The notes: generated by a model not told the origin, from the sequence alone. Counted from the first letter of the stretch, positions 35,289-48,590 are shown. The stretch: DNA of 64,000 bases from Symbiodinium natans (GCA_905221605.1 CAJNDS010002127.1:443149-507148); one strand, 5' to 3'. A program made the numbers and translations.

Positions 35289-36721
35289 AGTTATACCAAT
35301 TCTAAGCCGGGTTATAAGCCCAGTTACAAGTGGTTCTTAAGTCCCATGCACCTCCAAGTATCCCAAATGGGAAGCCTTTAGCCCCCAGAAAAATGCGCGG
35401 GCGAAACAGCTTCTGATGCTTTGGGGGGGGGGGGGGCGCATTTATGGTCCACAAGACTTCGGCACCCCATCCTGAAAATGCCACCCTAAACCCTAAACCC
35501 TAACCTTTGTGTGTGCCGAGATGCCATGGGTCGCAAGGGCAAATCGCTTCCTTGATCGACCTTCGTTGATTCGACCAACCCCTCATGTCCAACCAGCCAC
35601 AGGGTTTAGGGTTTAGGGTGAAACAGCACAAGCCCATGCATCACGACAGCCTACCACCAACAACCCATCGCAACGCAAAGCCCTAAGTCCTACACCTTGA
35701 AGCTCCAAATCCTAACTCCCTTGTAGGAGACGCCTGCAAAAAAGGGCACCAAAATGGAAGAGTCCCGTCTGCCTTGGAGGTCTGAGAGGATGAGGAGTGT
35801 CTCAAATTATTTTTGCGGATTGAAAGGTCGGGGGGGGGGGGGAGGGGGTACCCGTGCCCTGAACACTGCGGGCAATATTACGGTAAAGGTGGGTACAGGC
35901 AAATCCATCCACGGATGCAGCTGGCTGTACTGGAATGCGGGCGCGGCGGGCGCGGCGGGACGGGGGGCCGGCGTGCAGGGATGCAGCTGCGTCACCCCTT
36001 CTCCCGCGTCTTGGGTCCGAAATCCCTATAGAGCAACACTGCCGTGTATGCCTTGTACTGAAACCTCAAAATCTACTAATTATATAGCCTGAAACCTGAA
36101 CATCCGCTGTATTGCGTTGATGGGGTGTGTTCAAACCTGAACATCCATTTAACAGTTGCACTGTCCGGCAGTGTCGAACATACGGGGGGTACCCCCCAAA
36201 ATACCGCAAAATACTGCGGCCCTTATGGGACACCGCCCCACAAATTTAAAACATGTAACATATACAGAACTCCCCCCTCCTTTTTTTCCGAAAACCCCAC
36301 TTGGAGTTGTGGCCTTCGAGTTAAGCCGGGAAGCTCGGGCAAGCAGACTTCCGTTCCGGGACAGCGGTGTGTATTGGCCCCACAGGGACATGGTTCTGTC
36401 AGCAGCCAGCAGATCTCCCGGTAACCTGGGGATGTTTCTCGAAAGGAGTGTAGAGGGGTGTAGGCACTGTGGGCTGTACACCTGCTTGAAACCATTCTGC
36501 TATGATCAGCGCATCACTTCAAGGCTTCTTACGCACCGGCCGCGCGCCTGTCAGATGGCCATCAGGCATGTAGTCCGTCAGCACGCAGAGCTTCTGGTCG
36601 TACATGCAGCAGGCAGCACCCTTCGAAGTGGATAGAGGGCAGGCAAAAGGGTGATCAGTGACTAGCAGACGGCCCAAAGCGTTCACAAACTTGCTTGCTT
36701 GCTTGCTGCGCACCTGCGTTC

Positions 36722-36752
<31 letters not shown>

Positions 36753-39700
36753 TGCTTGAAGCTCAGCAGCTCTCCAAACAGGCACCCCAAGGGACGGCTC
36801 GGGTGCTTAGACAAGACTAGGCCATGGGTTTCTGGGAATGAGATGCCCAGCTGTACACGGGGTACATAGGCCGGGGTCGCTTCCCCTACTTTGAGGACCA
36901 AACCCAAAAAATTATACTTCATATGCCTTAAGGGTTCATCTGGCCCCGTCACTTTGTGCACCTTGAAGATGCAGCGTCCCAGGGAGTCGCACATCTGCGC
37001 TTCCCGCCCGCAGGGGCAGTCCAGCAGGCTGCTGGCGCAATTGCGGATGGGCTCGACCCAACCTCCACTCTCTGGGCCACTCTCGCTTAGAAGGCTCTGG
37101 TTCCCCGAAAAACCCTAAGCCCTAAACCCCCAAACCCCCTAAGCCCTAAACTCATCGCGGTCCCCAAGCCTCCTTGTAAAGGAATACCCCTTTAAATGCT
37201 CCCTAGTTTGGGTCGTAGATTATTGGAAGTATCCTAAAATTAAAGCCCTATACGAAGCAGCTTTGAATCCATCCCCGAACCCTCGCCACTGAGCAACTTC
37301 GGGCTATCAGTACTTGGGCTTCAGATTGAGGGTTTTTTGGGTTTACGGCCAGGTTTAGGGGGCTTTACTTTAGAGAGGGAACTTGACTTGCAGGCGGGCC
37401 GCCCTCCACTTGGGTGCCATTTGGCTGGAAATTGAGTACATGTGGGCACTCAACTTCACCAGCCAGGCACTGCGGGCAGTATCCTGCCACACAGTTGAAG
37501 ATGGATAGCTGAGACTTCCGAAGCCGCAGCATGACTCACAAACTGCCAAGTTGGTTCAACAAACTCAGTCTTGCCCAAAGCACCTCCGATAATGGGGAGA
37601 CATTGGGTGAGGTTTCCGTCCTTGGCAGCGAGCTGTCGATTCGATAACTGTGAACTTCGTAAACTTTCCACCCGAAACCCTAAGTTGCCAAACCCCAAAC
37701 CCTAAACCTACCCCATAAACCCTGAACCCTAAACCTCAACCGTGTCTGGGCCAAGCCGCGGTGTCGCATGCAAATGAGTTTTGCCCGCAGCCGCACGTGA
37801 GTCCTTTTCGCACCTGAGCTTGAGGTATCCTTGGGGCCCAAACCCTCAGACCCATATCAGACCCACATCTTGGATTGGATTGAGAGGGCGAGGGTCGTTA
37901 ATATACGAACTTCGTGTAAAAGGAGTTTACGGCGACATCTTGAAACCGGCAACCAGGACATCTCACCTACATCATCCCTCTCTTGCTCGCAAAGATGCAG
38001 CATGAGCACATTTAGGTGCAGCCTTCTCATGCAGACCTGGCTATCATTGCTGAGGAAACTTCTCTGGCATCACTCCTGTCGACAGGCATCCACAGGGTGC
38101 CAGTGCCAAGTACTTCCTAAAAATGCCTTTGGGGCTACTTGGGTGGCCGGTTAGCGTTTAGGGCGTGCGCTGCAATATGACCCCAACTCTAGGATTTGTA
38201 TGAGCCCAATGAACATCCCAGGTTCGCCGAAATTCATAAGAACGTCCAAGCCCAAGCACCCTAAGCCTTACAGCATACGAGGATTTATGGTTTAGGGTTT
38301 AGGGCGGCTGAAGGTTTCTCAGGCCCGAAACCCGCAAAGTTCTGCTGAGGCTCACAGGTCTCCTCCGGAGGGAGATGGTTGCCCTCAGCGTCGTAACCTG
38401 TGGCCCACCCTAAACATGATCCTTGCAAACCCTACAAACCCTTAAACCCTGAACCCCGCAGCTGCAGAACTTGTGGGGCTTTGGCATTGGGGCCCGAAAT
38501 CTTTAGGGCTAAAAGTCCTGAATAGGTTTTCGGGCATGAGGATATTACAGGGGGGGGTTTAGGGTTTAGGGTTCAGCTTGACGAGGTTTTGTTAGGTTCC
38601 ATGCTGGGGAGTCTTGTTTGAAGAAGCTTCTGCTATGCTTGGAGGCATCAAGGCGGGTTGCGCAGACTTATGCTTCGAATGCAAGAACACCCCTAAACCC
38701 TATAAAGCCTATAGAGCTTGAACAACCCTATAAACCCTTTAAAATCTAAACCCTATATGCCCTAAATTGCTCTTGAACCATTGCCTTCATGCTCTCTAAC
38801 CCGGAACCTCCCCGAAACTCCCTCAGAAACGCCCTTAGAACCCTAGCCCAACTTTGGGTTTCGGGTTCAGGGGTTTGGGAGGTTTGGGGCTCCCTTGTGC
38901 TGCTTTTGACTTCGCGCATGTTTTAGAGTGTTGATAGGCAAGCTAAGCGTCTCGGCTTCAGGTACCGACCAGGCCCATGGAGCAACATGGAGCAAAGGGC
39001 TTTAATTTAGGGTGGAGGGATAAAAAAGAGCTCCCGCTTTCACAAACGACAGCCTGCTGCGCTTCAACCTCAAGCGTCAGGCCTGGGCGGTAGCACGGCT
39101 CTTCGTCCTCCCCGCAAACTACGGGGCATCGCCCGGGACCTCACAATGAGAAGGCTTTTTGTCTGCATTGCTGGAGCCAACTGCTCTCCAATTGACAGGG
39201 AAACACCATAATAGACTTGACGTGTTCAACAACACTATCCCCTTCCCCTAATATTCAAAACCCCCCTATCCCCTAATATTAAATACCCCCCCATGATCGT
39301 ATAATATAAGTGGAGGTGATTAAGCATGCAGGAGTTCAATCTTGCTTTGTTCAGGAGATTTGGTAACCTGGAGCTTGCAATAGCTTCCCCCAGTGTATGA
39401 ACCGCCAGGCGGTGCACAAGACCACTTCAAAAAAGGCGTCCCAAGAGCACTCCAAGATTAGATATGACCCCCCCCCCCAAAGCACTCAAAAGGATCAACA
39501 AAGACCTTCAGAGACCACTTCAAGGTCTCCAAACGACGACGACCGGCCTGAACTTAACGAGCATGGGACCAGGCGGGAGAGCGCGATTTGCACCCTTAAG
39601 AACACCCATCCAAGAGCTCAAAGGCAGGAAGCTGCGTCCCTGCCACGTTTTCTCGGGTTTAGGGGTTTTCAGAGTGATCGTGCCTAGGCGAGGGCTGCGA

Positions 39701-42544
39701 TGCTGGAACAGCTGGGTGTCGGACGCGGAAGGCAATACGAGTCCTGGTCGGGGGCTTTTGGGTCATTGCCAGGGGTGGCATGCCTGGTTCCTACACACGA
39801 AGGTCATTTCCAGACAGGTCTAGGAAAATCAGCATCCTTCCCCACATCGATGCAGCTGATAGCGTTCGATCCACACGGGCAGTCTTCATCAGAAGAACTC
39901 TGGCATTCTTCACGAACCGCTCCAATCTCGCCACCGAGATTGTAATCCTAAGCTAAGGCTTAAGCTTGCTCTGCAGCAAATGCTCCTTGCATCGCGGCGG
40001 GTGGATTTAGTCGGATTAGCCTTTGCCTTGGACACCACATGAACTCCAGAATTGGGATCATCTACCCTCTGCTATAATGCCTATTCGGGTCACAAGCCCT
40101 TTGTAGTGTTCATTTCTTCATGGTCGTAGAAGCCTTAATTGATCCGCAAAACACAGCAATGTGGATTTTCCGAGTGGCGACAATCACGCACGTCTTGTTG
40201 CCCACACAAACGAGAGGGCAGGAATCAGCTGCGGGCAGGCACTCTTGCTGTTGCCGCCTCGGCCGTCACCCCATGCTCGTGAACAGGTGCATTGTTTCCG
40301 ACTCTTCCCTCGATCTGGTGCAACTCAGCTCGAGTCCCCGAAGCATCCTCGGTTTGGGATCGTAGTGTGGAAGAAGCAAGTTTCACTATTGAACGGGCGG
40401 TCCTTCCACTTAAAAGGGACAAGTCACGGTCCAGTTGCAGACTTGGGCATTCTCCCCACACTGGCATGGCCTGGGGACAAGGCGCTGGCCGACCAGTCTC
40501 CCATGTCACCCCCATGTCAGCCCTCCCCTCCACCCAAAACCCTCTAAGGGGCGGACTGTGAAAAGGGGACACAACTCTCCGCAGTGGGAATTGCTGGGTT
40601 GTAGTTACCTCAGCACAGCTGGAAGCACCAGGGTCAGGCATCCTCAGCGCTCGGCTGCGGGCTTCTTCTGGACTTGGCCCCCCCACCATCAATGGTGAAA
40701 GACAGGGCGTAGCACCAGCGATGCGTCAGGAGGTCGCACGTCTGACATCCCTCGCTTTCCTTGGCTTCCTAAACCCTAAACCCCAAACGCTAAACCCTGA
40801 AACCTAATCGCCGGCGATCCCTTTCTATGCCGGAACTCTGAGTCTGACGTAAGCACAGCCTTGAAACGAACCCTAAAAGGGTCTAGGGTCCATATTATAC
40901 CGGAAGTGAGAGGTTCTAGCAGTGTAGGATTTGGGGCTGTGAAGGCTTGTTTTTATAGGCCCAGGATCCATATACCCAGATTGGGATTCGGATGATCCCG
41001 GCTTTAGGCTCATTTCCCGAGATTCTGCCCTCGGACTTCGGAATCCCCTTTAAACGACCCCTGAGTCCAGGCCTGCAACCTGTGGGGTGCGAGTTTGGAT
41101 CAAGTTGGGGTTTGGGGTTTGGGGTTTGAAGGTTTATAGGATTTAAGGAACATTCCCCACAGGGCCACATGGGTATTCTGAAGCATGGCGCGGGAACGCA
41201 GTGCCCCTCGTCGCAACGAACAGCTTTGTCTCCGCAGGGGCACGCCTCGTTCTTTGAAACACCTGAGAGTACCAAATGGGTTTTTGCAGTTCATGGTGTT
41301 GTGGGGGAGTTTTTGTTGACTCGTCTCCCCAAACATCTACACTCAGCAAATCTAGAAGGTTTTAACAGGAGCCACAGTTGAAAAAAGTACACACACACAC
41401 ACACACTCTTACCGAAACCATAAAAAACTTACACAGTAAGGCTTTCTCCCAAGATGGGGGTAGCTATAACCCCAGTACCTCCCCTCCCCCTCTGTGGGCA
41501 TAAGGTTGTTGATGTTGAGCCCTCTACAGCTAAGTTTGCGTCGGGGACCTGGTTTGTTTACTGTCCAAGACTAGCGTCACACGGTGGAAGAGCCCAGTAT
41601 CCTGCCCTGATCATCGAAGTTGTCCTTGGCTTCTCCAAACGATGGAAGTGGGATTTAGGCTAAGAACACCCACAACAGAGTCTCCTGGAGACCCCCTTCG
41701 AGCGGGAGACTTTGCTTAAGGTGACACCGGCAACTCCTGGGTACAAGGGCCTAATTTATGGTATGTAGGTGCTTATCTTACAAAACCTAGCGTTTAGAGG
41801 AGTTTAGGGTTCCAGGGTTTCTAGGGGTCCAATTTTGGGGGTTCATAGGGTTTAGGGTTTCTTTTAGGGCTCAATTTCGGACTTAGAGAGTTTTGGGGTT
41901 TGACTGCCAGGCACGCAGGGAAAGCGCAGAGCCCACCAACAATGGCAAGGCACCACATTGCACACATTCTGTCCCTGGCAGAACTGGGGACAAACGGCAT
42001 CGCGAGGCACGCAGATGTCCCCGAACGGCCCAGTACACCTCAGGGAGTCCGTATGTTTTTGGAGTCGGGATGTGCGGCTGATGAGGCTTTGACGATATAT
42101 GGGGCCGGGTGGGGGGGGGCAACCTTCAACCTAGGGTTGAAGGTTTAGGGTTTAGGGTTTAGGGTAAAACCTCAAATTCAAATGGAGAGCGGGCGTGCGC
42201 CTAAGCAGAGCCCCAGCCGAAAAGCGGAAGAAGTGCAACCCGACAAGCCAGACATCCTAGAGCGTAACACCCCAAACTTACAGGAACGATTCAAGCCGAC
42301 CAGTGAAGTGTAGATGTTGAATTGGGACTGGACGTTGTCACCTCCCCCTCCGACCCCCCAAAACCACCCGCATGAAAGAAACTGCGCACACACACACACA
42401 CACAAATAAACCACGCCCTCACGCAAGAAGCATGTGCATGAAAATGAGGGCGCACCGAAAAAGACAGTCCCCCTACCGCGGAATGTGTAAAGAAAGTACG
42501 CAGCGTCAAGAGCCAACTGTTCCCCTAGTTGTAATTAGCGACAA
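35289..42544. other. 7-kb non-coding stretch
   Basis: No supported gene. Contains G runs at about 35408-35425 and 35830-35842, a CT run at 36727-36752, AC runs near 41388-41406 and 42390-42405, and CCCTAAA/TTTAGGG-type islands at 35482-35500, 35603-35618, 37113-37150, 37674-37741, 38290-38305, 38558-38575, 40768-40800 and 42133-42165. The open frames are short or lack motifs. Confidence 0.45.
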
Positions 42545-42636
42545 GAAATAGTAGTAAACTATATATATATTGTATGATATTATAGATATTGTATTACATG
42601 GTATTAAATTATCGTAGATTATCATATACTATCCGC
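42545..42636. repeat. AT-rich segment left of the CATGG array
   Basis: Almost pure A/T (TATATATATTGTATGATA type), immediately before a very GC-rich array. A similar AT-rich segment lies at 45213-45255, just beyond the array's right end. Confidence 0.7.
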
Positions 42637-42639
42637 CGA

Positions 42640-45010
42640 CCCCAGCTTTGAGCGGGGGAGGCGCTAGTGAAGACCCATAGTCTTGCCGCTCTCTCCGCCA
42701 CTCCGCCCGCTCCGCCCGTTCCATCGCATGGCCCCCATGCCTCCATGCCCTCGACCCCGGCTCCAGCTCATGGCCCCAGGATCCCACATGGCTGCCACCA
42801 ACCTCATGGATGTTTTGGCATTCTTTTAGGGGCTCCAGCTCATGGCCCCATGTCTCACATGGCTGCCACCACCCACACACCCTTCCCATGGCCCCGTGGC
42901 CCCATGCCCCTATCAGATGACTTGAAAGGGCCCCAATCCATGCCCGCCCGCTCCGCCCTCCCCGCTCTCCCCACCCCATCCCTCCATGCAGCCCCTCCGC
43001 CCGCTCCGCCCACTCCATTCCATGGCCCCCATGCCCTCGACCCCGGCTCCAGCTCATGGCCCAGGATTTCACATGGCTGCCACCACCCACACACCCCTTC
43101 CCCCATGCACGTTTCCCCTGGCCCCGTGGCCCCATGCCCCTATCACATGACTTTAAAGGGCCCCAGTGCATGCCCGCCCGCTTCGCCCTCCCCGCTCTCA
43201 CCCCCCCCCTCCCCCATGCACCCTTCCCATGTCCATCGCATGGCCCCCATGCCTCGACCCCCTGGCACCCATGGCTCATGGCCCCATGCATGGCCCCCAT
43301 GCCCTCGACCCCGCTCCATGCTCTCGACCCCGGGCCCCAGTCTTGCCGCTCTCTCCGCCACTCCGCCCGCTCCGCCCGTTCCATCGCATGGCCCCCATGC
43401 CCTCGACCCCCTGGCACCCATGGCTCATGGCCCCATGATCCCACATGGCTCCCACCACCACACCTCATGGATGTTTTGGCATTCTGTTAGGGGCTCCAGC
43501 TCATGGCCCCATGTCTCACATGGCGCTGCCACCACCCACACACCCTCCCCCTCCATGCACCCTTCCCATGGCCCCGTGGCCCCATGCCCCTATCAGATGA
43601 CTTGAAAGGGCCCCATACAGGCCCGCCCGCTCAGCCCTCCCCGCTCTCCCCATCCCCCCATGCGCCCTTCCCGTGCCCGCTCTCCCCGCCCCCTTCGCCC
43701 GCTCCGCCCGCTCCATTCCATGGCCCCCATGCCCTCGACCTCCTGGCACCCATGGTCCCACACCTCATGGGTGTTTTGGTATTCTTTTTAGCCACCCCTT
43801 CCCCCCATGCACGCTTCCCATGGCCCTGTGGCCCCGTGCCCGCTCTCCCCACCCCCTCCGCCCGCTCCGCCCGCTCCATTCCATGGCCCCCATGCCCTCG
43901 ACCCCGGCTCCATGCCCTCGACCCCCGCCCTCCCCGCTCTCACCCCCTTCCCGTCCATCGCATGGCCCCCACGCCCTCGACCCCCTGGCACCCATGGCTC
44001 ATGGCCCCATGGCCCCCATGCCCTCGACCCCGGCTCCATGCCCTCGACCCCGCTCCATGCTCTCGACCCCGGGCCCAGTCTTGCCGCTCTCTCCGCCACT
44101 CCGCCCGCTCCGCCCGTTCCATCGCATGGCCCCCATGCCCTCGACCCCCTGGCACCCATGGCTCATGGCCCCATGATCCCACATGGCTCCCACCACCCAC
44201 ACCTCATGGATGTTTTGGCATTCTGTTAGGGGCTCCAGCTCATGGCCCCATGTCTCACATGGCTGCCACCACACACCCTCCTTCCCATGGCCCCGTGGCC
44301 CCATGCCCCTATCAGATGACTTGAAAGGGCCCCAATACATGCCCGCCCGCTCCGCCCTCCCCGCTCTCCCCACCCCATCTCCCCGCCCCCTCCGCCCCTC
44401 CATTCCATGGCCCCCATGCCCTCGACCTCCTACCCATGGTCCCACACCTCATGGGTGTTTTGGCATTCTTTTAGGGGCTCCAGCTCATGGCCCCAGGATC
44501 CCACATGGCTCCCACCACCACTTTTAAAGGGCCCCAGTCCATGCCCGCCCGCTCCGCCCTCCCCGCTCTCACCCCCCCCCCATGCACCCTTCCCATGTCC
44601 ATCGCATGGCCCCCATGCCCTCGACCCCCTGGCACCCATGGCTTATGGTCCCATGATCCCACATGGCTGCCACGTTTTGGCATTCTTTAGGGGCTCCAGC
44701 TCATGGCCCCATGTCTCACATGGCTGCCACCACCCACACACCCTCCCCCTCCATGCACGCTTCCCATGGCCCCGTGACCCCCTGCCCCTATCAGATGACT
44801 TGAAAGGGCCCCAATCCATGCCCGCCCGCTCCGCCCTCCCCGCTCTCCCCACCCCAATGCATGCCCGCCCGCTCCGCCCTCCCCGCTCTCACCCCCCCCC
44901 CACATGCACCCTTCCCATGTCCATCGCATGGCCCCCATGCCCTCGACCCCCTGGCACCCATGGCTCATGGCCCCATGATCCCACATGGCTCCCACCACCC
45001 ACACCTCATG
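42640..45010 (+). repeat. Complex CATGG/CCGCCC array, about 2.4 kb
   Basis: Mosaic of a few recurring modules: CATGGCCCCCATGCCCTCGA, CTCCGCCCGCTCCGCCC, GGATGTTTTGGCATTCT, GGGGCTCCAGCTCATGGCCC and AGATGACTTGAAAGGGCCCC. Module order varies and copies are 200-450 bases apart. A larger block at about 43301-43525 recurs nearly unchanged at about 44040-44262. Long Pro/His/Met-rich or Gly/Arg-rich frames on both strands follow from the composition. Confidence 0.95.
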
Positions 45011-45082
45011 GATGCATTTACAGCGAGGCAATGACGACCAGTGCCCTGAATATCAAAAAACCCTGAACTACCGCAACCCCCC

Positions 45083-45190
45083 CCCATGTTGAGGGTTTCG
45101 GGTTTACGGTTTACGGTTTAGGGTTTGGTTTCCGGTTTCGGGTTTCGGGTTTCGGGTTTGGGGTTTGGGGTTTAGGGTTTAGAGTTGGGG
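45083..45190 (+). repeat. Degenerate TTTAGGG array
   Basis: Fourteen or so heptamers in register with changing fourth and fifth bases: TTTCGGG, TTTACGG, TTTAGGG, TTTGGGG. The clearest example in this window of a telomere-type array decaying by point change. Confidence 0.9.
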
Positions 45191-46107
45191 GTCGGCGGCA
45201 CTGGCGGTAGCCATTAAATATTATACTTATATTATATTGTACTATATTATATGGCAATAGAAAGAGTCAGCACCTAACACCCAAAACCCTAAAACCCGAA
45301 ACCCGTAGAAAAGGGGTCTTGAGAAGAGGCACATTTTGGCCGTGCTCTCGTCGCACCACAAGCTTGGGCACGCGGTAGAATCGAAGCAATCCTGCATGAC
45401 ATACCTTGAATTCCGGTTTTAGGGTTTAGGGTGCTGAACCCTGAACCTTAAACCCTAAACCCTAAACCCAGGGGATTTGCTTTTGCAGTGTTTAGGGTTT
45501 GTGGGGGGTTTGAGTTTAGGGTCTAGGGCTTTGGGGTTCAGCATAGAGTCGAAAGCCTGACCTAGCCCCATCTGAGAAATCCTTTTCCCCAAGCCCCTGA
45601 TTTCCCATATTACAATAAGAGTGCCCTTTTTGGGGGGGTGGTTGCTTTTTTCAGGGAACCTCAAACCAAAACAGGGCAAAAGGGTACCACTGGGCTACCA
45701 AGATACCCTAAACCCAGGAACCCTCAACAGTAAACCTTTAAACCCTTCCCGAAACCCTGAAACCCTCAACTATCATCCCCGCGCCAGGATGCTGCGAGCC
45801 TCCCTCGAAGTAGGTCATGGTGCCTTACTGACAAAGTTATTGTGGCTAAGCTTTGGACGATAAGGGCAAAAAATAACCTTTCATAGCCCCTAAGCCCCAA
45901 AAACCCAAACCGGAAGCATAAGCCTGGAGAAAAGATACTAAAAGTTAAAAGGTTACCAAACTCAGCAAGGTGCATCTTAGCTGGCTCTCCGTGCACACCT
46001 TCGGACAGCCATCGTACCAAGCCTTCGGGGTTTCAAGTTTCAGGTTTTAGGAGCTATCAGAATACTGTTTCTATTGGAAGTACTGGTTATGTTCAGTGTT
46101 TGGTTAT
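45191..46107. other. Non-coding stretch
   Basis: Holds an AT-rich segment (45213-45255) and a mixed CCCTAAA/TTTAGGG island at 45414-45500. No gene supported. Confidence 0.5.
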
Positions 46108-47041
46108 TCTCTCTCGTCTCTCCTCTCCTCTCTCTTCTGTCTTCTCTCTTTTCTCTCTTCTCTCGTCTCTCGTCTCTCTTCTCTCGTCTCTCGTCTCTCT
46201 TTTCTCTTTTCTCGTGTCTCTTCTCTCTTCTCTCGTCTCTCGTCTCTCGTCTCTCTTCTCTCTTCTCTCGTCTCTCTTCTCTCTCTCTCCATTTCTCTCC
46301 ATTTCTCTCTCTTCCTCTCTCTTCCTCTCTCTCCTCTCTCCTCTCTCCTCTCTCCCCTCTCCCCTCTCCCCTCTCCCCTCTCCCCTCTCCCTCTCTCTCT
46401 TCCCCCCCTTTCCTCTCCCTCTCCTCTCTCCTCTCTCCTCTCTCTCTCTCTCTCTCCTCTCTCTCTCCTCTCTCCTCTCTCCTCTCTCCTCTCTCCTCTC
46501 TCCTCTCCTCCTCCTCTCTCCTCTCCTCTCGCTCCTCTCTCCTCTCTTCCTCTCTCTCTCCTCTCTCTCTCTCTCCTCTCTCCTCTCTCCTCTCTCCTCT
46601 CTCCTCTCTCCTCTCTCTCTCTCCTCTCCTCTCCTCCCTCTCTCCCTCCCTCTCTCTCTCCTCGCTCTCTCTCTCCTCTCTCCTCTCTCCTCTCTCCTCT
46701 CTCCTCTCTCCTCTCTCCTCTCTCCTCTCCTCTCTCTCCTCTCTCTCTCTCTCTCTCTCCTCTCTCCTCTCTCTCTCCTCTCTCGCTCTCTCTCTCTCCT
46801 CCTCTCTCTCTCTCTCTCTCCTCTCTCTCCTCTCTCTCCTCTCTCTCCTCTCTCTCCTCTCTCTCCTCTCTCTCCTCTCTCTCCTCTCTCTCCTCTCTCT
46901 CCATTTCTCTCCATTTCTCTCTCTTTCTCTCTCTTTCTCTCTCTTTCTCTCTCTTTTCTCTCCACTTTCTCTCACTTTCTCTCGCTTTCTCTCTTTCTTT
47001 CTCTCTCTTTCTTTCTTTCTCTCTCTTTCTTTCTTTCTTTC
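46108..47041 (+). repeat. Polypyrimidine CT tract, about 930 bp
   Basis: Almost only C and T, made of CTCTCTC, CCTCTCTC and TTTCTCTC units whose mix changes along the tract (CGTCTC on the left, CTCTCC in the middle, TTTCTC on the right). All strands and frames stay open as Ser/Leu or Glu/Arg repeats; none is a gene. Such tracts can form triplex DNA. Confidence 0.97.
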
Positions 47042-47480
47042 TAGGGGCTTGGGGTCTGCGCCCCGGGCATCTATGCCCGCCCCTGTTTCGGGGTGGAAGT
47101 GGTCGGTGGCCGGTGCCCGGGTGTACTCTGCCAACCGTTCAGCCCCCCCCCCCCCTTTTCCTCACTCTTCCCCCTGTGACCGGTTAGAGTAGGTTGGCTG
47201 CTCGACACCCCGGTACCTGGTTGAGCGTGAGACTAGTGATCCTGGACCCCTCGACAACAGCAAACAGGCCCCCAGACCCTGAACCGGAGAACTTGACCGA
47301 CAAGCAAAGCCCCCTCTAAGTTCCCGGGGTACCTCTGGGATCACTGTGAAAGGGTGAGACTTTGAGTTGGCATTTCGGGCTCGGGCTCATCATCGGGGTT
47401 GTTGCCATAACACGTTACAAGCCCCAAACCAGAACCTAAGCAAGACCCTCCCAAGGCGTTGCTACAGCCCCCAGTTAGTT
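47042..47480. other. Non-coding stretch
   Basis: GC-rich unique sequence between the CT tract and the end of the minus-strand ORF. No motif recognised. Confidence 0.4.
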
Positions 47481-48590
47481 CTACTCGAGCCCCGCATGCT
47501 CGCGTCTACGCCTGTGCTCATCCGGTAGACTCAGTAGTGCTTGTCCTGCTGGTAGTCCCCCAACACGTCTTCTGCTGGGAGTCCCACCACTACTGCGTGT
47601 CACTCGTCTGCGGAATGGTGGCCCCCCGCTACGTGATCGTCGGGTTCTTTGTCCCCATCCAAGGCGCCTTCGCTGCTTCGACCTTCTCCTTGCTGCTGCC
47701 TCCCCTCTTTGCGCCTCCCCCCTCCTGCGGACTGGCCCTTCGAACTGGGCCGGCGTCAGCGTGTAGCTCAGCGGCGGTGGTGGGTTCCACGGAACGGTTG
47801 CTTGGGTGCTCGGCCCCCCCGCCCCCGGTGTGGTCGGCAGTGCATTGCAGCGCCCCCCTTCCACTCCTCCCTCCAGGTCGCAGATCTCCGTCTCGGTGTC
47901 CCTGCCATTGTCACGATCATGTAGTTCTTCTTCGGGTGGCGGCAGCTCGCGATGTTCTTCCACGTGCCCCCTTCCCCTGCCCCCGTCGCCTCCATCTGTC
48001 CCCCTGCCTGTCCCTTCTGCGTGGTGTGTGGGCGGTGGTGGTGGTGGGTGCATCTCCTCCCCGCTGTTCCCAAGCGTGTCCTCGATCGCCAGGAGTTCTC
48101 CCCCCCATAGCTCGGTGCTCCACTCATCCAGGGCCCCGAGCGCCGCTTGTACTTGTTGTCGGACCTCCCCGCCGGTGAAGGGCAGCAGATGCCGGAGAAT
48201 GCTTCTCGCTCGCATTGCTGGGTGTCCCCCCGTTTGCAGCCACCCCCTATCCCCAGCCGGTGCCGCCTCCTCCCCCCCCGCTGCCAGGCTAATCGCGTCT
48301 GCCGGGTGTACCCCTTCGCTTGCTTGTTCACTCTCCCCAGTGTTGAGCGTCACTTCTAGCGCAATGGCCTCCGCCCCCACACATGCTTCTGCGTGATGTT
48401 GCACGTGTTGTATCTGGCCAGCTGCCTGGTGGTGGTTGGGGTAACTGAGTGCTAGTAGGGCTGCTTGTTCTGCTTCTGCTGCCTTGCTTTCAGCCATGCT
48501 TTGTAGCTCCCAGTTGCTGGTCCTCTTGACAGCGTCCAGCCACCTCCTCCCCTGCCTCACCAGGTGCAGGATGGTCATTGTGTCCTGCAT
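47481..48590 (-). CDS. Unknown helical protein, start uncertain
   Basis: The minus strand is open from about 49388 to 47481, but the first part is only poly-Pro and Glu/Arg translated from low-complexity DNA. Clear protein-like sequence begins near 48700 (TTWEEVARLAGQVCRGW). I give the first ATG within it, 48590 (MQDTMTILHL), as the shortest start. It is Ala/Glu-rich and largely helical (WELQSMAESKAAEAEQAAL; RQQVQAALGALDEWSTELW), with a His/Pro-rich linker and an Arg-rich C-terminal end that may be read-through. No family is recognised. The region is GC-rich and other frames are also partly open, so non-coding is possible. Confidence 0.4.
   Translation of the reverse strand: MQDTMTILHLVRQGRRWLDAVKRTSNWELQSMAESKAAEAEQAALLALSYPNHHQAAGQIQHVQHHAEACVGAEAIALEVTLNTGESEQASEGVHPADAISLAAGGEEAAPAGDRGWLQTGGHPAMRARSILRHLLPFTGGEVRQQVQAALGALDEWSTELWGGELLAIEDTLGNSGEEMHPPPPPPTHHAEGTGRGTDGGDGGRGRGHVEEHRELPPPEEELHDRDNGRDTETEICDLEGGVEGGRCNALPTTPGAGGPSTQATVPWNPPPPLSYTLTPAQFEGPVRRRGEAQRGEAAARRRSKQRRRLGWGQRTRRSRSGGPPFRRRVTRSSGGTPSRRRVGGLPAGQALLSLPDEHRRRREHAGLE

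Noticed and set aside
40225-40692. 155-codon minus-strand ORF with a coil-like stretch
   Set aside because: Possibly a gag scrap, but no motif strong enough to support it.
42629-44324. His/Pro/Met-rich and Gly/Arg-rich ORFs
   Set aside because: Repeat composition only; no motif outside the array modules.
46040-47192. Long Glu/Arg-rich and Ser/Leu-rich ORFs in both strands
   Set aside because: They are translations of the CT/GA tract; every frame is open because the tract lacks stop codons.
47459-48178. 239-codon plus-strand ORF opposite the unknown protein
   Set aside because: Cys/Pro/Ser-rich and without order; the antisense frame looks more like protein.
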